From Struthio camelus (lineage: Eukaryota > Chordata > Aves > Struthioniformes > Struthionidae): a stretch of DNA of 64,000 nucleotides. The DNA lies in NCBI RefSeq assembly GCF_040807025.1, contig NC_090953.1:23358997-23422996 (forward strand), given 5' to 3'. A model generated the notes under the pieces. The model was not told the origin of the DNA and did no database searches. It worked only from the letters and a program-made list of their open reading frames with translations. This document shows, piece by piece, positions 46,281 to 64,000 of the stretch (positions within the stretch are counted from its first letter, which is position 1; the number at the start of each line of letters is the position of its first letter). Position numbers and translations under genes: made by a program.

Positions 46281-46284
46281 TGTG

Positions 46285-46910
46285 TCTGTGCGGTGGCCCG
46301 GGGTGGCCCTGGATGGTCCATCAGGCTTTCCTGGGGTGTTTCTGGGGTGGCCCTAGGGTTACCCTGGGGTGTCCCTAGAGGGTCCCCCAGGTTTCAGGGG
46401 ATATGTGAGGGACCCTGTGGTTTCTGGAGTGTCCCTGGGGGCCCCTGGGGGCTCCAGAGGTCCCTATACTGTCCCTGGAGGGTCCCCAGGGGTTGTCAAG
46501 GGTGGCTGAGGGGCCCTGGCGGTGTCACTGGGATGTCCTTGGGGGGGGGTCTTATGTATTGCTGGGGGCTCTGGGCTGTCTCTGGGGATCCTAGTGGCTC
46601 TGGGGGTCCCTATGGTGTCCCTGGAGGGTCCCCAGGGGTCTCTGGAGGTGTCAGGGGTTGCTGAGGGGCCCTGGAGGTGTCACTGGGGCATCCATGGGGG
46701 TGTCCCTTGGGCGTTACTGGGGGCCCTGGGATGTCCCTGGGGGGCCCCTGGGGTATCTCTAGAGCATTTCTGGGGGGGCACCTTGGGGTCCCTGGGGGCA
46801 TCGGGGGTCACTGAGGGGCCCTAGAGGTTTCTGAGGTTCTGGGAGTCCCAGGGGGTCCTTGGGGGGTCCCTGGGTGTTCCCTGGGGGGTCGTGGGGGGGG
46901 AGCGGGGACA
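46285..46910. repeat. Degenerate G-rich minisatellite with ~146-bp duplication
   Basis: Built from GGGGTCCCTGG / GGGTGTCCCT words. GTCCCTGGAGGGTCCCCAGG occurs at 46471 and again at 46617, both followed by a similar TGTCA...GGCTGAGGGGCCCTGG-type stretch, so a ~146-bp block appears duplicated. Minus-strand frames are Pro/Gly-rich and look collagen-like only because of the repeat. Confidence 0.85.
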
Positions 46911-49164
46911 TGGGGAGCCTGGATCTTGCTGCCGCAGCCCATTTTTTTTCTCTCTGTGTGGCTAAGGGGGCTGCGGAGGGCCAAGCCTGGCCGAAGGGGT
47001 CCTGCGCCGCCGAGGAGCCCCGCGCCCTTCCCCTGCCCAGACCGCGGGAGGAAGGGGGGGGTGCGGTGCTGAGCTGCAGCGGCGTCGAGATGGGCCGGGA
47101 GCCCCCAAGCTCTTTGGGGGCCAAAGTGCCACCGCATCATTTACGTGGAGGGGAAAAAAAAACCCCAAGGTTTATGGTTAGGGTGTTGTAAATTATCAAC
47201 TAGAATGACTTCCTTCCACGTTACTTTGATGTAATTAGATAAAGCTGAAGGAGTCTGGAGTTCATCTCGGCTAAACGAGACGAAACGCGGCCCAGCAGGC
47301 AGCATCATATGGGAATGAAAAAAAAAAAACAACCCGGCCTTCTCGTGACCTGGGGAACTATTTTAATGTAAGGCCTTTCCTACGGCAATACTTCATGCAC
47401 TCAAACCTTTAAGTTCAGAAAATCTCTGTTGTCATCGCCTAAGGAGAAAAAAAATCTTGTAAGGCGGGGTTTATGGTTATTTGGTATTAAACTCGAATTA
47501 CGTTCCCTGGGAGCAGGGCAAGAGGGTTGTGCCCCGAGTGCGAGGGGTGGGCTACGTCGTTGGGAGCAGCGGTGCAAATTGGTCTTTAGTAGAAATTAGT
47601 GCACACATTAGGTCTAGCCTGGGCCAGGCGACGGGCCTCGATGGTGACGGCAGGTTCCCGCAGCCGCTGCGTGCCCTGCGGGAACGGCCCGCGGCAGCAC
47701 CGCGGCGCCGGCACGTCCCTGGGTTGGAAAGGGCTCAGCGAGGGCAAAGCCATGAGAAATGAAGCAGCGAGCGAAGTTTTAGAGGGCTCCTGTGCCTAGT
47801 TGCTTTGGCTCCTGCTCATAGGAGGAAGTTTCAGCAAAGTTAATTGCAGGTATTTTTTTTTTCTTTCTTTTTCTAACATCCTGCCAGGTCAAAGTAGGCA
47901 GATAAAACAAGAAAACAGCCTTGTAAAACTGCTGAGGAGCTGCACGTCGGGAACGACGGCTCCCACACCTTCGCCGCTGGCGTTGGCTCCAATGTGCCGG
48001 CGCGGGTTTGGCTGAAGCAGGTGCCCGCCGCGGGCCGGGGGCATCGCCGGGGTTTGCGATCGAGGGGAGGATCATAGTTTAGGGAAAACGGGGCCAGTGC
48101 GAGGTGTGTGCTGTGCACAGTCCCGCAGCCTTGGCAGGGTGCACAGTTGGTAAAAAGCGGGGTGCTCGGCGGTGTGCTCGTGTGCTTGTGGCACTGCCCG
48201 AACTCGGCATCCTGGGAACCTTGCGCCGATGCCACTTGGAATCGCGCTTTTTTATTTTTTAGTTTTTTCCCCTCCTGCAAGCTCGATGCATCTATCGCTC
48301 CATGGGCTGGGCGGCTCGGAGCTGGGGCTAAGTAGAAAGCAGAGATGAAAAAAAAGCAATCTGTGCCCGTGCTCTGGGAAAGCCGCAGGGCGAGCGGCCT
48401 CCCCAGCGCCAGCCCGTCCCAGGCCGAGCCCCTGCCACCTGCCCCTCCAGGGGCGCCTTTCGCCCGCGGCGCGGCTGCAGCCCCCGCCGCTCTCCTCCCT
48501 ACTGCTCGTTTCAGAGGGTGACTGAAAAACAGAGCCCTGGATGTCACCTCCTGCGCCTACCCCAGGCGATACGGCACGTGTTACAGCACACGACGCGGGC
48601 TCACGGCTTTTTTTTTTTTTTTTAATTGATGTTTAATCGAGGCTCCTGGCAGCGCCTGCCGCCAACACCAAGGCGGGCGGGCGGGCGGGCCAGCCCCGAG
48701 CCCGAATCGGCCTCGCTCCCCGGGCCGGGGGTCCCGGGCCGGGGGGGAGCCGCAGGCGCAGAGCGAGCCGGGGAGGTGACCGGCGCCGGGAACGGCTTTG
48801 CACGGCCCTACCGCTGCGAGCGGCGCCGGCAGAGGGCCGGGGGGGGGGAAAGGACTTTTTAACGCTCCTAAGCGCGCTGCTCCGGCCAGCAGAAACGCGT
48901 CCCCGCGGCCGAGGCGAGCCCGGCCCGCCCGGGAGCGCGTCTTTGGCGCGGAACCGTTCCCGCTGCCCGACGGGCCGCTCTGCAAAACGGCACCGGCGAG
49001 CGCCCCTGCGGCGAGGCTCTGCCGCTGCGCTCAGCCCCGCAGCAGACACCGGAGAACCCGCAGCGCCGCCTCCCGGTGAGCCGGCGGCCACCGCCCCGCG
49101 GCCGAGCTCATCGCTGTCACAACCTCGCCAGTTCTGCGGGGCCCCTCGGGGCGGGCGGGCGGGC
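46911..49164. other. CPLX3-CSK interval, right part
   Basis: No coding exon recognised. The stretch 47140-47480 is AT-rich and non-repetitive, and 48600-49160 is again very CpG-rich. The latter would be downstream of CSK. Confidence 0.45.
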
Positions 49165-56103
<6,939 letters not shown>

Positions 56104-56118
<15 letters not shown>

Positions 56119-56181
56119 CTTCTCAGGAGGTTCGGGGGATCGAATCTCACGGGAGGGACGCGTCGCTCGGTACCATGAGAC
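56104..56181 (-). other. CSK exon 2 with 5' UTR part and a short upstream ORF
   Basis: Acceptor CCTCTGCAG ends at 56182 and donor GTGAGC begins at 56103. The exon holds 63 nt of UTR before the CSK ATG at 56118. An upstream ATG at 56176 opens a nine-codon ORF that stops with TGA at 56147-56149, out of the main frame. Confidence 0.8.
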
Positions 56182-59100
56182 CTGCAGAGGGAAAGGACAG
56201 CTGAGACTTGGGCACCGCGGGGACGCGTTAGGAGGAGCGCAGGCGGAGAGCAGCCTGCCACCGGGCTCTCCGTCCCCAGCGGGATTTTCCCGCATGGAGC
56301 AAAGCAGAAGGGGCTCTGCGCCTGGCCCCCGGCGCCTGCCGCTGCCGTCTCCCTGCCCTCCTCCTCCTCCTCCTCCTCCAACGGCAGCCTCCACCCCAGC
56401 CCCGCCACGAAACCCCCACGCAAGGGACCCCGTTTCCTCCCCGCTTTGGGCGGTCCCGCGCCCCGCTCGGCCCGGCTGCCCTCCCGGCCGCGAGCAGCAG
56501 CTCGGCCCCGGCGCGGAGGGCAGCGGCTTCCCCCGGCGGAGGGCAGCGAGGCCGAAGCAGCGGCTCTGCCGCCGGCGCCTCTCCGTGGGGCTGCGGAGAG
56601 GAGGACGCGCGCGCCGGCCGGCCCGCGAGGAAGAGGAGAGACGAAGGAAACGGTGCCGGCCCGCCGCACCGCGCCGCCGCCACGCTGCTCTCCAGCCCCA
56701 CGTCGGCAGGGGCGAGCCCTGCGCACCCGCCGGAGCCCCGAGAGGCGGCAAGCCGCGCTGCCGAGATGCGCTCAAGGACTTCGAAAGTACCCGGGAGCGG
56801 CACCGGGGTTTCCTTGGCGGCCGCGAGGGCGCTGGGAGAGGGGACCGCTACCTCCGTGCCCGGCGGCGCGGGCAGAGGGCCGGGAAGTCCCCGCGGCCGG
56901 CCGGGAAATCCCCTGGCCGCGCTGCCACGCGTGAGCCGCCCGGCACCGATTTACCGCGCCGCCTCCGCGGGCCCCGGCGCTCCTCCGTCTGCAGCTCGGC
57001 GCACCGCGGCCGCCGTTAAAGCCCTTTCGCTCGGGGCCGGCCGCCTGTGCCCGGCCCCTGGGCCGCCCCCGGGCATCGCTCCCGGGCCGCGAGCGGACGG
57101 CACGGGAAAACGCAACGCCGGCGAAGGGCTCTTCCGAGCGCAGCCAGGGCGAAGCCCCCACGGCCCTCCCGTTTCGGCCGGGCTGCCCGGGGCCCGCAGC
57201 CCCTTTTTGCAGGGAAGCCGTGGTGGTGGCGGGATGCGAAACCCAAAGGAGAGACCCCCGAGCCCGGGGGGCGAGGGGCAGACGTGCCGCCTCGGCCCCG
57301 CTCCCTCCCTAACACCCTAAATCCCGGACCGTGCCGCTCGCAGCGGGGCCACCCTGCCCTCGCCGGCGGCGCCGCCGCCTGCCGCAAACCGAAAAAACGC
57401 AGAGCGGCCGAACGCCGGCGCCGAGCCCCGGCGAACTCGCTCGCGGCCCCTGTGGCGAGCATCCTGCCCGAGGGGGAACCGGTCCCGCGCCGGCCGGCGC
57501 GTGGGAGGGGGAACAATCCTGCCTTTATTCTCGACCCCCCGCCCCGGGGCCGGGATGAAGTCAGCGAGCATCGGCGAGGGGCGAGCGGCTCGCCGAGGAA
57601 GGGCAGCCGGTTCGCGCGGCCGCCAGCGGCGCGGCACGGCACACCGCGACGTCCCCCCCCGGCTCCGGTCCCCTCCGCTCGCCCTGGCGCCCGACCAGCG
57701 CGGGCGTTTCGGAAGCGGCCGCGTCGACGCAGGGCAGCGAGCTGACAGCTGCTGTCAGCACGCAGCTAAAAATATTTCGGGAAAGAGGAACCGAAACGAG
57801 GGGCAAGGCCGGCGGGGCCGGGAGGAGGAAGACGATAAGGGGCAGAAGCGGCGGCGGCGGGGGGAGGAAGAGATCGGACGCCGGCAGGGCCCTGCTGGCA
57901 GCGCGGCCGCGCCGACGTCGGGGCACGGGACGCAGCCTTCGGGAGCTCGGAGACACCCGGATTCCCGTTATTTCGCCCGCGGCAGGATGAGGAACGGCGG
58001 GGCGAACGGGTTTGCGTTTCGGCAACCAACCTCACTCAAAACCGGCGGTAGAGCGGATGGGACCCAGGCGTCCGGGGCCTTTTGAATAGCTGCTGAAAGC
58101 TGCCGGGCATCCTCCTCCCGCGCAGAGGGGACAGAGACCGAGCACAGCTCATCACATGGCTAAAAGCCAGGGCAGAGGGCATCGACGAGGGGTCGCAGGG
58201 AGCCCTGCGAAGCTGCTGCCGCGGGCTCAGGAGGGACAAGACACCCAGGGCCAGGCAGCAAGAGCGAGGGCTGCGGCCGGGTCGGGTGCAAGAGGGACGG
58301 GGGCCGGACCCCCAATTTCCCCGAATCCCGGCCCTGTGCTCCCGCTTTGGGGTTCAGAGAGAGGCGAGCGGACGTCGCGCGCACGAAACGCGCTCCCCGC
58401 TGCTCCGGTTTAACGCCCCCCCCCTGCCCACGGCGGCTAGCGCTTTGACGCGTCTCTAAAAACAGGCGTCTACGAAACAGCGGCTGCTGGGCCAGGACGG
58501 GGGCCGACCCCGCTAGCGCGGGAAGGCCAGCCGGCCGGCCCCCAGCCCGCGGCCGGCTGCCCGCGGCCGCCCTCGCCGCGGCACCTGCCCCGGCTCCGCT
58601 CGCTCGCGCGCCGAGTTTTGGTTAAAGGGCCCGGGCGGGCGACGGAGCTGACATCTGGCTCGGCGCGAGGGAGCTCGGGGACGGCTCCGGTTACTGCCAG
58701 GCCGCAGCACAACCCAATAAAAACACAGAGAGGGAACGACACGTAATCCTTTACGGGGCAGGTCCGCCGAGGGATGCTGCCGAAGCCTAAAAGGAGCCGG
58801 TTCCACAAAAGATGCCTTGCGTTCCCGCAGGGCGGTCCAAGATTGCGTATGCCCGGGCGGCCCGAGCGCAAGGAAGCCAGCTCCCCGCAAGCGGCAGGAA
58901 AAGCCACTTCCAGCAACGCGACCAACCTGCGCGCTCGGATGCGCAATAAAAAGGAAACTGCTCTGCCAGAGGGGGAAATCAGGGGGAGGAGAAAAAAAGG
59001 GGGGGAAAAAAAAAAAAACCCATTTAACATATTAAATGAGCATCACTGGTCTCTCCCGCTGCAAAGCCGCTCCGGCAGCCGGGCTCCTCTGCAGCTCCCG

Positions 59101-62100
59101 GCCGGGAGCCAAACCGGCCCCTCGGGCGCTGCTCGGCCCCCACTTCGACACCGCCGAGGCCGGGCGACCGCCGAGAGCTCGCTCTGCGCTTTGGCACGTT
59201 GAAGCGGCCGAGGGAGCCCAAGCCGGAGGCAGGAGGATCCCTCCGCGCTTCGACTCCAGCGAGGACGCCCTGGCTGAGGTTCGCCGTGATTTCGCGCTCC
59301 CCCGCCGGCAGCAGGGCATCGCTTGGCCCTGGTTCAAGCCGCCCTGTCCCACGCACCGGCCCCGAGGACCCGGCCTCGTCCCGGCGCGCGTGCCGGTGCC
59401 GCGGGCGACGGCGTCCACGGCGGGCTGCCGTTCTCATCCGCTCTTTTCCCTCGGCGCACGGGAGCCGGACGTCTCCAAGCCCGAACTTGCCGGGCTTTCA
59501 ACGGTAGCGCCCAGAGGACGCCAACCGGAGAGCCCATCTCCGGGCTTTCGAGCCTGGGAAAAAACCCTTCTTTCCAAAGCGGAAGGCGTCCCAGCAAATT
59601 CAAGCTGCCAGGGCAACGCGCTCGGGCCAAACGCGAACGTTTTCAGCTTTCCCGGATGGTGGAAACGGCCGGGGTCGGAAGGTGGCATCGCTACGCGCAA
59701 GCGATGCGCTGCCAGCTGCGGGCTGCGAGTCGACGCACGCGGCTCTCGGGGCGAAGCGCTCACCGGGGCGGCCAGCTCGGCAGCTCCGCGGCGGGGTCGG
59801 CTGACGGGAGGGACGTCGCGTCGGGCCACGCGCCGGCACAGATCGGCTCGGGGAAAAGAAGAAAACAAGAGCCGCGGAGCAGCTCGACCAGTTGGGCAAA
59901 GTTAAGCGCCAGGTTTGCACCAAATCCCTCGACGCGCTCGGGCTTTGCTCTTCTTAGACCTCCGCGCGGGCTCTCGCTCCCAGCCCCAGCGGCGGCAGAG
60001 GGGCGCGGGGCCGGCGGCCCTGCCAAGCCTCGGCGCTGCCCGGCCCCGCGTTTTCCCCTGCTACCTGCCGACCTTTGCATCCGAAAGCCGGCAGCCCGGG
60101 CACGGGAGCGGGCGTCCTCCCGCGCCGGCTCCCGACCGCGGCCGAGGCGCCGGGGGCTTCCACGGGATGCGATTCGGGAGTGGGAAGCAGGAGGACTCCA
60201 GCGGCGTCTCCGGTCGGCAGGGACCTTCCCAGGGAAAAACAGCCGCAAGAAAAACGGGAAGGCGCCGGATAAAGGCCCGGACGTTATCCGCAGCCACGTG
60301 GGAGCGTGGCACCCAGCTCTGGATGCTCGCGAGCCCCCCAAGGCAGACCGCTCTCGCCCCGGCGGCCCGAGCTGGGGGGCTCGCACCCCTTCCAGCGATC
60401 CCCTTTGGGGGCCCAGAGCACCCTGAAAAACGGAGCAATCCCACAGCAGCTTCAGCCGGGCTGCCAAAATCACGGCTTTCCTCTGCTGCCCGCCCCAGAG
60501 CTTGCGCAGCGCCAGCGCAACCTCCCCCGAGCGGCGGCGGGGTCCCAGCCGCCCCGTCCGCCCCCGCCGCGGGCCGACGGCTCCTCTCCGAGCCGGTGGC
60601 AGGATGCGGCCGGACCACCGGCGCGAAACCACCCGCGAACCGCGGCCAGGCGCGAGCGGCGCCCGGCGGGAAGCTCCGGACCCACGCCGCAGGCTGCACC
60701 GGGGCAGACACGTCCGTCCGTCCATCCATCCGGGGGCCCAGCGCTCCCGCAGGCGAAGCTCCCCGAACGGCGCGACACGCTCCCCCCTGCTCCTTCCCCG
60801 AGCCCGTCTGCGGGATGGGAGGGAGCGGGGGGCCGGAGACGCCGGGGTGGGGGAAAGCGGAGGAAGATGAAGAAAAAGAAAAAAAAAAACCTATCCAAGC
60901 TCAGCAGAGCGGAGCAGAGGCCAGGAGCGTCCTTCATCGCGTTAAGAGGAGCTGGGCTTTGCCGGCTCCCCCCAGCTCTCCCGCATCTCCCGCCGGGGAC
61001 GGCCGAAAAGAAACCCCTCGCCGGCTGCGGTGCCTCGGAGGGGGCCGGCGGCGGGCAAGGGCAGGAGGGAAGATGCCGCACGTGCATTTCAAGCCCGATG
61101 AGCAAGTTCGGAGGAGGCCCGAGGGAAAGGGCTGCAGCCAGAGCCGTCACGTCCCGCACCGCTCCCTAGAGATGCTGGATGTCAACCGCCGGCGGGGGCA
61201 AGGACGGGACCGCGCTCGCCGGCGCCGGGGCAGGCATGCCCCTTTCCGGGTGTTATCGCAGGTTGTTTTAAGGAGGCGGCGAACCCCCCCCCCCCCGCAC
61301 TGTTTGCTTCTCTCTCTTGCCTCTCCGTCCCTTTCCAGCCGCTGCACCCCACGACGGCTGGAGCCGGCGGCTGCCGCCCCGCGCCGCGGACTCCACCTCA
61401 GCAGGCCTCCAAACGTCTCGCCCCGGCCGAGGGGACAGCCGTGCTCCTCTTCCCGCTTCGGTCCCGGATACGGAGGGGACGTCGCCTCGGCGTCAGCCCC
61501 CGGCCGGCGGCGCGCGGCGCCTTTCCCGCGGCCCTCCCGGCTCCCGGAGCCCTTCGGCTCGCCGACGGGCGCCTCCGTTTCACAGGCGGCTTTAGCTTCC
61601 GCGGTTAAGAAAGGGTCATTCCCGCAGGAAAAACGCGCGCGGGCTCCGCGCACGTCCAGCCTGCTCGCCCGCGGCCTGCCTAGCCGGCGCTTCAAGTCTT
61701 CTCCCAGCGGTCTACTCGAAGTTTCTTTAAACTTCGGAAACAAGAAAAAAACAACAACAACACACACACAAAAAAAAAAAAACGCAACCCAAAAAAACAG
61801 CCGACGACGTCCTCACCCTCTCCACGAGATCTTATCAACGGTTATTATGAGTAACACCTACAATTACCCTAATCGAAAGAAAAACGTTTCTCTTTTATCT
61901 CATCAGCGAGTCGGCTCTGCTCGTTCTCAGAGACCGTTGGGCTGCTCCTCTCCTCCTGCCCCCTTCAGCTGCCTGCGTCGGCCCTGAGAGAGGAAAAGGG
62001 TTTTGCTGCTCCTTCTTTAAAAAAAAGAGAAAAAAAAAAAAAAAAAAGAGAGAAGATGTTGCTGTCAAACCACAAAACGCGCCTGGGGGATACTCGGAGG

Positions 62101-63135
62101 CAGGTGGAGGCCCCGAAGGCGCTCGAGATGCTGCTCGAGGCCTCGCCGACGCGGCCGGGTGGGGGGGGGAGGCTTTTCCTGCTCGTTCTCACCCACTTCC
62201 CACAAAATTCACGTGCTTTTAGCGCGCCGGAGCGGCGCGTTTCCCCCCCCCACCCCGACCCCCTATGTCGTCCGGTCTCCTCGCGTCGGCCCACGGCCTT
62301 CCCGGGCCTCCGCGCCGGCCGACGCCGTTCCAGTGGCGGTGCCCTGCCGCCGTCACACCTCACCCACCGCCGCCCGGCCTGCGGGGGCTCTTCCCCCCCC
62401 CCCACCTCCCCGTTTGTTTTTTGGCACGAGGACCCGGCCCCTCTTCGTTCTCGCTAGACCTGCGAGCAACAGCCGTTCCTATTAATAGCCGTCGGGGCGG
62501 TATCGACAAAAAGCGCGGCCAGACCCCGCGCGGCGGCTGCATCCCGCTCCCTCTCCCCCCCACCACCCCGGCTGTGTTTCTCTCGCTTCCCACGCCGGGG
62601 AGGGAAGCCGGGGGGGGGGAACCCCGCCGGCGGAGCGCGCCCCGCCGAGCCGCTAACCCAACGCGGCGGCGCGGCCCCGCGTGTCGGCCCAGGCGTCGAG
62701 CGGCCGCGCCGGACGGGGCGGCCCGGTCGACGCGAACCCGCCGGGCGCAGGGCCACCGAGAGCCCGGCGCCGTCCGAGGGCGCGGGAGCAGCAGCGGGGC
62801 GCCCCGACGGCCCCCCCAAGCCCCGTCGAGGGGGCGGCGGGCGAGCGGGAGCGGCGCCGTCGGGCGGCCGAGGACCGGGCTCGCCGGGCGCCCCTTGGCC
62901 TCGCCGCCGCCCGCGGCCGCCGCGCCGCAGCGGCCCCGACGGCTCCGGCGCCGCCGCACCGGCTCTGCCCCCCGCTCCCCGCCGCTGCCCCGCGGCGGCC
63001 GCGCCCCCGGCGGGCGGCAGGGCAGGGCGGGCCCGGCGGCGGCCCGACGCGCTCAGCGCACGGATGAACGGCGGAAGGTTGGGGAAGGGGGAGGGGAGCC
63101 GGGGCCGGGCCGGTCCCCGCCGGCCGAGCACTCAC
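56182..63135 (-). other. Putative CSK intron 1, about 7 kb, very CpG-rich
   Basis: GC-dense sequence with several extended CpG-rich stretches and many chance reading frames (one near 690 codons on the plus strand). None shows a domain, a repeat-free amino-acid composition or splice support. In CSK orthologues a noncoding first exon lies far upstream, which fits this span being an intron. Alternative first exons within it cannot be excluded. Confidence 0.55.
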
Positions 63136-63300
63136 CTCCGGCGGGCTCCGGTGCGCGGCCGCCGCCGCCGCGGCGCGGCGGGCAGGGGGCGAGGGCAGGG
63201 CAGCGGCGCTCAGCCCGCCGCCGCGTACTCCATGCGGCGCCGGCGGGGCCTCCGGGCTCGGCTGGGCCGGCGGCGGCGGCGGCGGCGGCGGAAGGGGAGG
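63136..63300 (-). other. Candidate noncoding first exon of CSK
   Basis: A near-perfect donor (CCGGAG followed by GTGAGTG) lies at 63136/63135 on the minus strand, after GC-rich UTR-like sequence and CCG repeats. An upstream ATG at 63233 opens a seven-codon ORF ending TGA at 63210-63212. The right boundary is a guess, because no TATA or initiator was identified. Confidence 0.5.
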
Positions 63301-64000
63301 AGGAAACAAAGCGGCCGCCGCCGCCCCGGGGTTCCGCTGCCCGACGCGGCGCCGCGAAACGTCCGCTGCGCTGCGCTGCGCTGCGGCGCTGCCGGGCGGG
63401 CGGCGGCGCGGCCGCTGCCGCGGGGCCGAGGGGCGCGGGCTCGGCCCGGGGCGGCGCTGCCGGGGCCGGCGGGGCCTGCTGCCAGGAAGCGACGCCCGGA
63501 ATCGGTGCGCCCGGAGCAGCGCGCCTGCGCCGCGCCGCCACGGCCCGACCCCGCCGCCGCCCGCCGCCCGCCGCCCGCCGCCCGCCGCCCGCCGCCGCCG
63601 CCGCCGCCGCCGCCCGGGCAGCGCGGCCGCGCCACCTGCCGGGCCACGAGCGGAGCCGCGGAGCGCGGCGGCGGGGGGGGGGTGAGGGGGCGGCCGGGCC
63701 CGCGCACACGCCGCCCTTCCCGGCAGCGCACGACGCTGCTTGGGCTTCCTGACCGGCTCCGGGCGGCTCCGTAGCGTCTCCTGGGCACTTCCCTGCCGTT
63801 TCCCTCCTTGCACGGGCCGTGCGCGCCTCGTCACTTACTGGCTCCAGCCGCGCTCTAGCTCTGCAAGTGGCCTGCGCTGATTTCGCAAACGCCGAGCGGG
63901 TGCCCACCAGCCCGAACCCGGCACCCCCAGCGCGCCCCAGCGCGCGCGGCTCGCTGCAGCTCCCCGGCCCTGGCACCCGCCGCACAGCCTGTCTGCAGGG
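63301..64000. promoter_or_regulatory. CpG island, probable CSK promoter region
   Basis: Upstream of the candidate CSK exon 1. CGG/CCG-rich, including a trinucleotide-like CCGCCG tract at about 63548-63616, and TATA-less. No coding sequence of the expected next neighbour (CYP1A family in other vertebrates) was seen before the right edge. Confidence 0.45.

Noticed and set aside
46293-46880. Pro/Gly-rich frames resembling collagen
   Set aside because: The pattern comes from GGGGTCCCTGG repeats; Gly is not kept at every third position over any useful length.
59915-61987. 690-codon plus-strand frame in the CSK upstream region
   Set aside because: CpG-rich DNA has few stop codons. The Arg/Pro/Gly/Ala composition has no domain, and frames of similar length overlap on both strands.

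Overview
This is a vertebrate nuclear window, most likely avian and probably from a gene-dense, GC-rich microchromosome-like region. The evidence is five multi-exon genes with GT-AG introns, some introns as short as 79-88 bp, large CpG-rich 5' regions, many G/C-rich minisatellites and no recognisable SINE or LINE. The species cannot be named from sequence alone. Gene order and orientation match human 15q24 in mirror image (CSK, LMAN1L, CPLX3, ULK3, SCAMP2, MPI), except that LMAN1L was not found.

Layout: the first five coding exons of MPI (minus, 1131-3386) run off the left edge. A 350-bp divergent CpG promoter (3387-3736) separates MPI from SCAMP2 (plus, 3737-20339, nine exons, 333 aa), whose 7.4-kb first intron holds a perfect 615-bp CTTTT array. 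The SCAMP2 poly(A) signal lies about 180 bp before the start codon of ULK3 (plus, 22951-30566, sixteen coding exons, 468 aa). A 6.8-kb ULK3-CPLX3 interval contains a 1.2-kb minisatellite. CPLX3 (minus, 37379-39878, three exons, 157 aa) is followed by 9-10 kb of repeats and unassigned sequence where LMAN1L would be expected. CSK (minus, twelve coding exons at 49930-56118, 450 aa) has a likely noncoding first exon near 63136-63300, about 7 kb upstream in very CpG-rich DNA.

Every exon junction was checked by reading frame and splice dinucleotides. The four complete coding sequences come out open at the expected lengths, and catalytic residues fall at the same numbers as in the human proteins (MPI Gln110/His112/Glu137; ULK3 Lys44/Asp137; CSK Trp47/Arg107/Lys222/Asp314/Ser364).

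The genes are functionally unrelated neighbours: sugar metabolism (MPI), post-Golgi membrane traffic (SCAMP2), autophagy/Hedgehog/abscission kinase (ULK3), ribbon-synapse exocytosis (CPLX3) and Src-family restraint (CSK). Nothing here amounts to a new biological system. The points most worth a second look are the CTTTT array, an exact CLEAR-type E-box in the MPI/SCAMP2 promoter, a GC-AG intron in SCAMP2, a possible intronic poly(A) isoform of ULK3, upstream ORFs in CSK, the missing LMAN1L and several tandem-repeat arrays that create long false ORFs.
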